The notes under the pieces were generated by a model. That model was not told the DNA's origin and did no database searches. It saw nothing but the letters and a program-made list of their open reading frames with translations. Both the position numbers and the translations under genes were made by a program. A DNA stretch of 9,065 bases from Bulleidia sp. (GTDB taxonomy: Bacteria; Bacillota_I; Bacilli_A; Erysipelotrichales; Erysipelotrichaceae), in NCBI GenBank assembly GCA_016293365.1, contig JAEDEK010000074.1:1-9065 (forward strand), written 5' to 3'. The stretch's first letter is position 1, and each line of letters opens with the position of its first letter. Shown here piece after piece: positions 7,114-9,065 of the stretch.

Positions 7114-8403
7114 TTATGACAGTAATGACACCCTGTTCCAGTATCTCAGAAATGTATCCTTGTGTTTGTATGCTGTAGAGAATGACAGGCAAAACTGTCT
7201 TGCATGATGGATGACTTTTACTGCAATCTTCTGGTATCTCAGTCTGTATGTGTTCATCATCATTTTCCGATCATCTTTCTCCAGTATCTCTGATTGGAAA
7301 ATGTGGTAAATATTGTATGCAAATGACTTGAGAAGAAATTCAAAGTCGTTCGCATCAAAGCTTTCATGTGATAGCACTCCTGCATCAAAGTCATTCTTTA
7401 ACTCCTTGTTGAAATTCTCGGAAGCTCCTCTTTCCTCATAAAAATCCATAACTTCCTTTGGATCGTGTATGATGTCATTTGTGACTACTGCATGGATTAC
7501 AGGAAGCAGTTCTTGCTGATTATGCTTGTCCACTACCCAATATGCTTTATATACAATACGGCGATCACCACTTTTTGCTATTGAATATCGCATTTCCCCA
7601 TAGTATGGATGATCCTGTGTATACTCAAATGGCTTCACTCCTTTTTCGTACATATCTGCTTCTGCTGAGGTGTGTAGTTTTTTGTATCCTTTTGCACGGG
7701 TATAATAGGTAATATCGATTTCTTCAAGATATTTCAGCAGTTTTGTATCGTAAAATGCACTTTCTGCTCTGAATCTGATATTTCCCTTGTTCTCCAGGTA
7801 TGGCATGACACTCTTTAACAGATCAATGATGCCATTGGCAGAATATGCGCTTCCTGTTCTGAGCACTGGAGAAAGAATCAGTTTTGAGGTGAACTCGGTA
7901 AGGATAAGTGGATGTAAACCAACATCAGAATAATGATGAATGTATGCAGCTCCCTCCTGATTTCCATTTGTTGTTACCATAGTAGAGTCCGCATCCAGGA
8001 TTGGATCTTCGATGTTGTGGTTAACATGATCACATGCCATTTTTGTTACAATCTCTCTGAAAGATGCACAGGATTTAAAAGAAACACGATCAAAGAATCT
8101 GGAGACCGTTGGTTGAGAACAGGCACTCACAAACTGACAGAGTAAAGGATCATCGATCAGTACTTTCTGATCCGCCTGATTGTGATAACCAAGAAGAGTG
8201 CGACACAGGCACTGATACACAATCATTGCATTTGAATACAATGGTAGATAACGTTTGTCATTGAAAGGAATCTCACGTAATACATTCATGATGTTCATTT
8301 TTTCGAGATACTTCATCAAAAGGATAGCTCCACCATCACTGGAGAGGTTACCTCCGTTAAAATCGACCTTGTCAAAACGTGTATTGGAGTTTAACATATT
8401 CAT
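7114..8403 (-). CDS. IS1380-family transposase
   Basis: This 429-residue DDE transposase has usual family length. The N-terminal block FNGGNLSSDGGAILL (about 15-29) is characteristic of IS1380. The first catalytic region is ILDADST (Asp137/139), followed by an N-x-Q-E-G-AAY block and LHPLILTEF. The third catalytic Glu is in the YEERGASENFNKELK block (Glu329). In the second catalytic block the family has R-x-D-S-x-F, but here it is RAESAF with Glu at 214, which could lower or abolish activity. The ATG at 8403 has AAAGGA five bases upstream, lying inside an inverted repeat that can hide it. The frame is otherwise intact and ends with TAA near the left end. It is transcribed toward the aminopeptidase remnant. 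Confidence 0.9.
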   Translation of the reverse strand: MNMLNSNTRFDKVDFNGGNLSSDGGAILLMKYLEKMNIMNVLREIPFNDKRYLPLYSNAMIVYQCLCRTLLGYHNQADQKVLIDDPLLCQFVSACSQPTVSRFFDRVSFKSCASFREIVTKMACDHVNHNIEDPILDADSTMVTTNGNQEGAAYIHHYSDVGLHPLILTEFTSKLILSPVLRTGSAYSANGIIDLLKSVMPYLENKGNIRFRAESAFYDTKLLKYLEEIDITYYTRAKGYKKLHTSAEADMYEKGVKPFEYTQDHPYYGEMRYSIAKSGDRRIVYKAYWVVDKHNQQELLPVIHAVVTNDIIHDPKEVMDFYEERGASENFNKELKNDFDAGVLSHESFDANDFEFLLKSFAYNIYHIFQSEILEKDDRKMMMNTYRLRYQKIAVKVIHHARQFCLSFSTAYKHKDTFLRYWNRVSLLS

Positions 8404-8404
8404 G

Positions 8405-8448
8405 GGATTCCTTTCTTTGGTTTGGGTACTATTATTATAAAGGAATCC
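8405..8448 (-). promoter_or_regulatory. Inverted repeat masking the transposase RBS in read-through transcripts, with -10 box in its loop
   Basis: On the minus strand GGATTCCTTT (8448-8439) and AAAGGAATCC (8414-8405) are perfectly complementary over 10 bp with a 24-nt loop. The downstream arm contains the Shine-Dalgarno AAAGGA of the transposase. The TATAAT at 8439-8434 lies at the inner edge of the upstream arm, so a transcript from this promoter would begin near 8427 and lack that arm, leaving the site free. A transcript entering from outside would contain both arms and hide it. No convincing -35 box is seen. Confidence 0.6.
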
Positions 8449-8490
8449 TTTTTATATTTGGGCATAAATAAGCCAAAATCATACAAATAT

Positions 8491-8513
8491 CACTTCACCA
8501 GATGGGTGAAGTG
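8491..8513. repeat. Perfect 9-bp hairpin upstream of the transposase promoter
   Basis: CACTTCACC (8491-8499) and GGTGAAGTG (8505-8513) pair perfectly around a 5-nt loop. Neither side has a T-run, so it is not a normal intrinsic terminator. It may be a protein-binding or subterminal element of the IS; its role is unknown. Confidence 0.55.
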
Positions 8514-8539
8514 AAACACTTTCATAAACAGTTATATTC

Positions 8540-8561
8540 ATGCGGAAATCCCGCATTTTTT
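8540..8561 (+). terminator. Terminator-like hairpin near the right end of the IS1380 element
   Basis: ATGCGG (8540-8545) and CCGCAT (8551-8556) pair around AAATC and are followed by six T on the plus strand (8556-8561). It would stop plus-strand transcripts leaving the element toward the nucleotidyltransferase remnant. The stem is short. Confidence 0.55.
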
Positions 8562-8581
8562 ACTTTCTCATGAATAATTCA

Positions 8582-9065
8582 GGTTACAGTAGCTCTGAAA
8601 TCTACCAGTCCAGCCCGACTATTGTACTGGAACTAAATCACATTAAGTTTGAACTGACACCTGCTTATCTTCAGTTTGGAATGTATTACATTCCGAATGG
8701 ACCGAGCACTTGGATGTATACGGATCCTGATGGTTTCTATAGTACATTGACCCAATGCAATGTAAAAAATGCATATAAAATTAAGCCGGTTGTGCGACTC
8801 GTCAAGCACTGGAATATTGCTAAAAACTATCGAAATATGGCTTCATTTGCGTTAGAAAAGAAAATAGCGGAAGAAATGACTTATTCGTACATGACGTGTA
8901 CATCTTACATGGATTATTTGAAAAAAGCGCTTAATGTGATAAAGTATGATACAGATATTGAGAGAGTAAATATTGCCATTGGCCATATTGATTCTGCTTT
9001 AGACTATGAAGAAAATGATATGCCCTATTTAGCGTTGGCTGAAATAAAAAAGGCATTCCCGGAGG
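8582..9065 (+). pseudogene. CD-NTase/SMODS-like nucleotidyltransferase, 5'-truncated by the IS, 3' end outside window
   Basis: The frame is open from the IS edge to the window end, about 161 residues, and continues beyond. YSSSEIYQSSPTIVLELNHI, then KFELTPAY, matches the third acidic-residue strand (Glu of KFEL) of polymerase-beta-type nucleotidyltransferases. A segment reading PDGFYSTLTQCNVKN and IKPVVRLVKHWN then resembles the helical region after the catalytic core in SMODS/CD-NTase-like enzymes. Such enzymes make cyclic or linear oligonucleotide signals, often in phage defence. The G-S motif and the first two catalytic acidic residues are absent, having lain upstream of the insertion, so this copy cannot be active. 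An in-frame ATG at 8570 lies inside the IS end and would not restore them. Assignment to the SMODS-like class rests on remembered family patterns. Base composition looks more A+T-rich than the ABC region by eye. Confidence 0.65.

Larger units (their letters stand above)
7071..8583 (-). mobile_element. IS1380-family insertion sequence (left boundary approximate)
   Basis: The element holds one transposase gene on the minus strand. The right end is placed at 8583, where the minus strand reads inward CCTGAATTATTC, similar to the CCTAGATTC-type termini of family member ISEcp1, and where nucleotidyltransferase homology resumes immediately. The left end is less certain. CCTGTATGTTTAC at 7071 matches the right end at 8 of the first 11 positions. 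A longer but weaker match starts at 7038. Aminopeptidase homology already stops near 7023. No 4-bp target duplication is visible, because left and right flanks belong to different genes. Length is about 1.5 kb, normal for the family. Confidence 0.7.

Noticed and set aside
1..8583. Composite transposon bounded by IS66 and IS1380
   Set aside because: The two elements belong to different families with different ends and transposases, so they cannot move the middle region together.
8570..9065. Intact short gene starting at the ATG at 8570
   Set aside because: The ATG lies within the IS end, has no clear ribosome binding site, and the product would lack the nucleotidyltransferase active-site motifs.
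1..9065. CRISPR array, tRNA or rRNA genes
   Set aside because: No regularly spaced repeats, cloverleaf-like sequence or rRNA-like conserved stretches were seen on either strand.

Overview
The window looks like an accessory region from a low-to-moderate G+C Gram-positive bacterium (Bacillota). Strong AGGAGG-type ribosome binding sites, a Sec-type signal peptide without outer-membrane features, ABC exporters with N-terminal ATPase and C-terminal permease on one chain, and IS66/IS1380 elements of Bacillota type support this. An Erysipelotrichia-like gut organism is a guess that cannot be proven from this sequence. The standard genetic code is used.

Layout, left to right. (1) 1-902: the 3' part of an IS66-family element, with the C-terminal half of its transposase, a strong terminator hairpin and the probable right terminal repeat. 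It abuts the stop codon of the next gene. (2) 909-6118, all on the minus strand and read right to left: a LysR-family regulator (6118-5264), a small secreted cysteine-rich protein (5117-4737), then two tandem MacB-like ATPase-permease fusions (4660-2624 and 2618-909). A hairpin with a U-run lies between the small gene and the first transporter gene. (3) 6292 to about 7023, plus strand: a broken M29-family aminopeptidase, with an in-frame TGA where a Trp codon is expected and a 3' end lost to an insertion sequence. (4) About 7038/7071-8583: an IS1380-family element with its transposase on the minus strand. (5) 8582-9065: the 5'-truncated remainder of a CD-NTase/SMODS-like nucleotidyltransferase that runs off the window.

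The coherent functional unit is the middle module. A LysR-type regulator lies upstream of a promoter region feeding a secreted, zinc-ribbon-like or disulfide-rich peptide, followed by two ABC subunits that probably form one heterodimeric transporter. The hairpin between peptide and transporter would give much peptide mRNA and little transporter mRNA, as in many bacteriocin and antimicrobial-peptide operons. Whether the peptide is an exported effector, a toxin with the ABC pair as immunity or export, or a transporter accessory protein cannot be decided here. It is the best candidate for an undescribed system in the window.

The flanks are unstable. The IS66 element lies at the operon's 3' end. 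The IS1380 copy joins two unrelated broken genes, implying a rearrangement rather than a simple insertion. The IS1380 transposase also carries a 10-bp inverted repeat that would hide its own ribosome binding site only in read-through transcripts.
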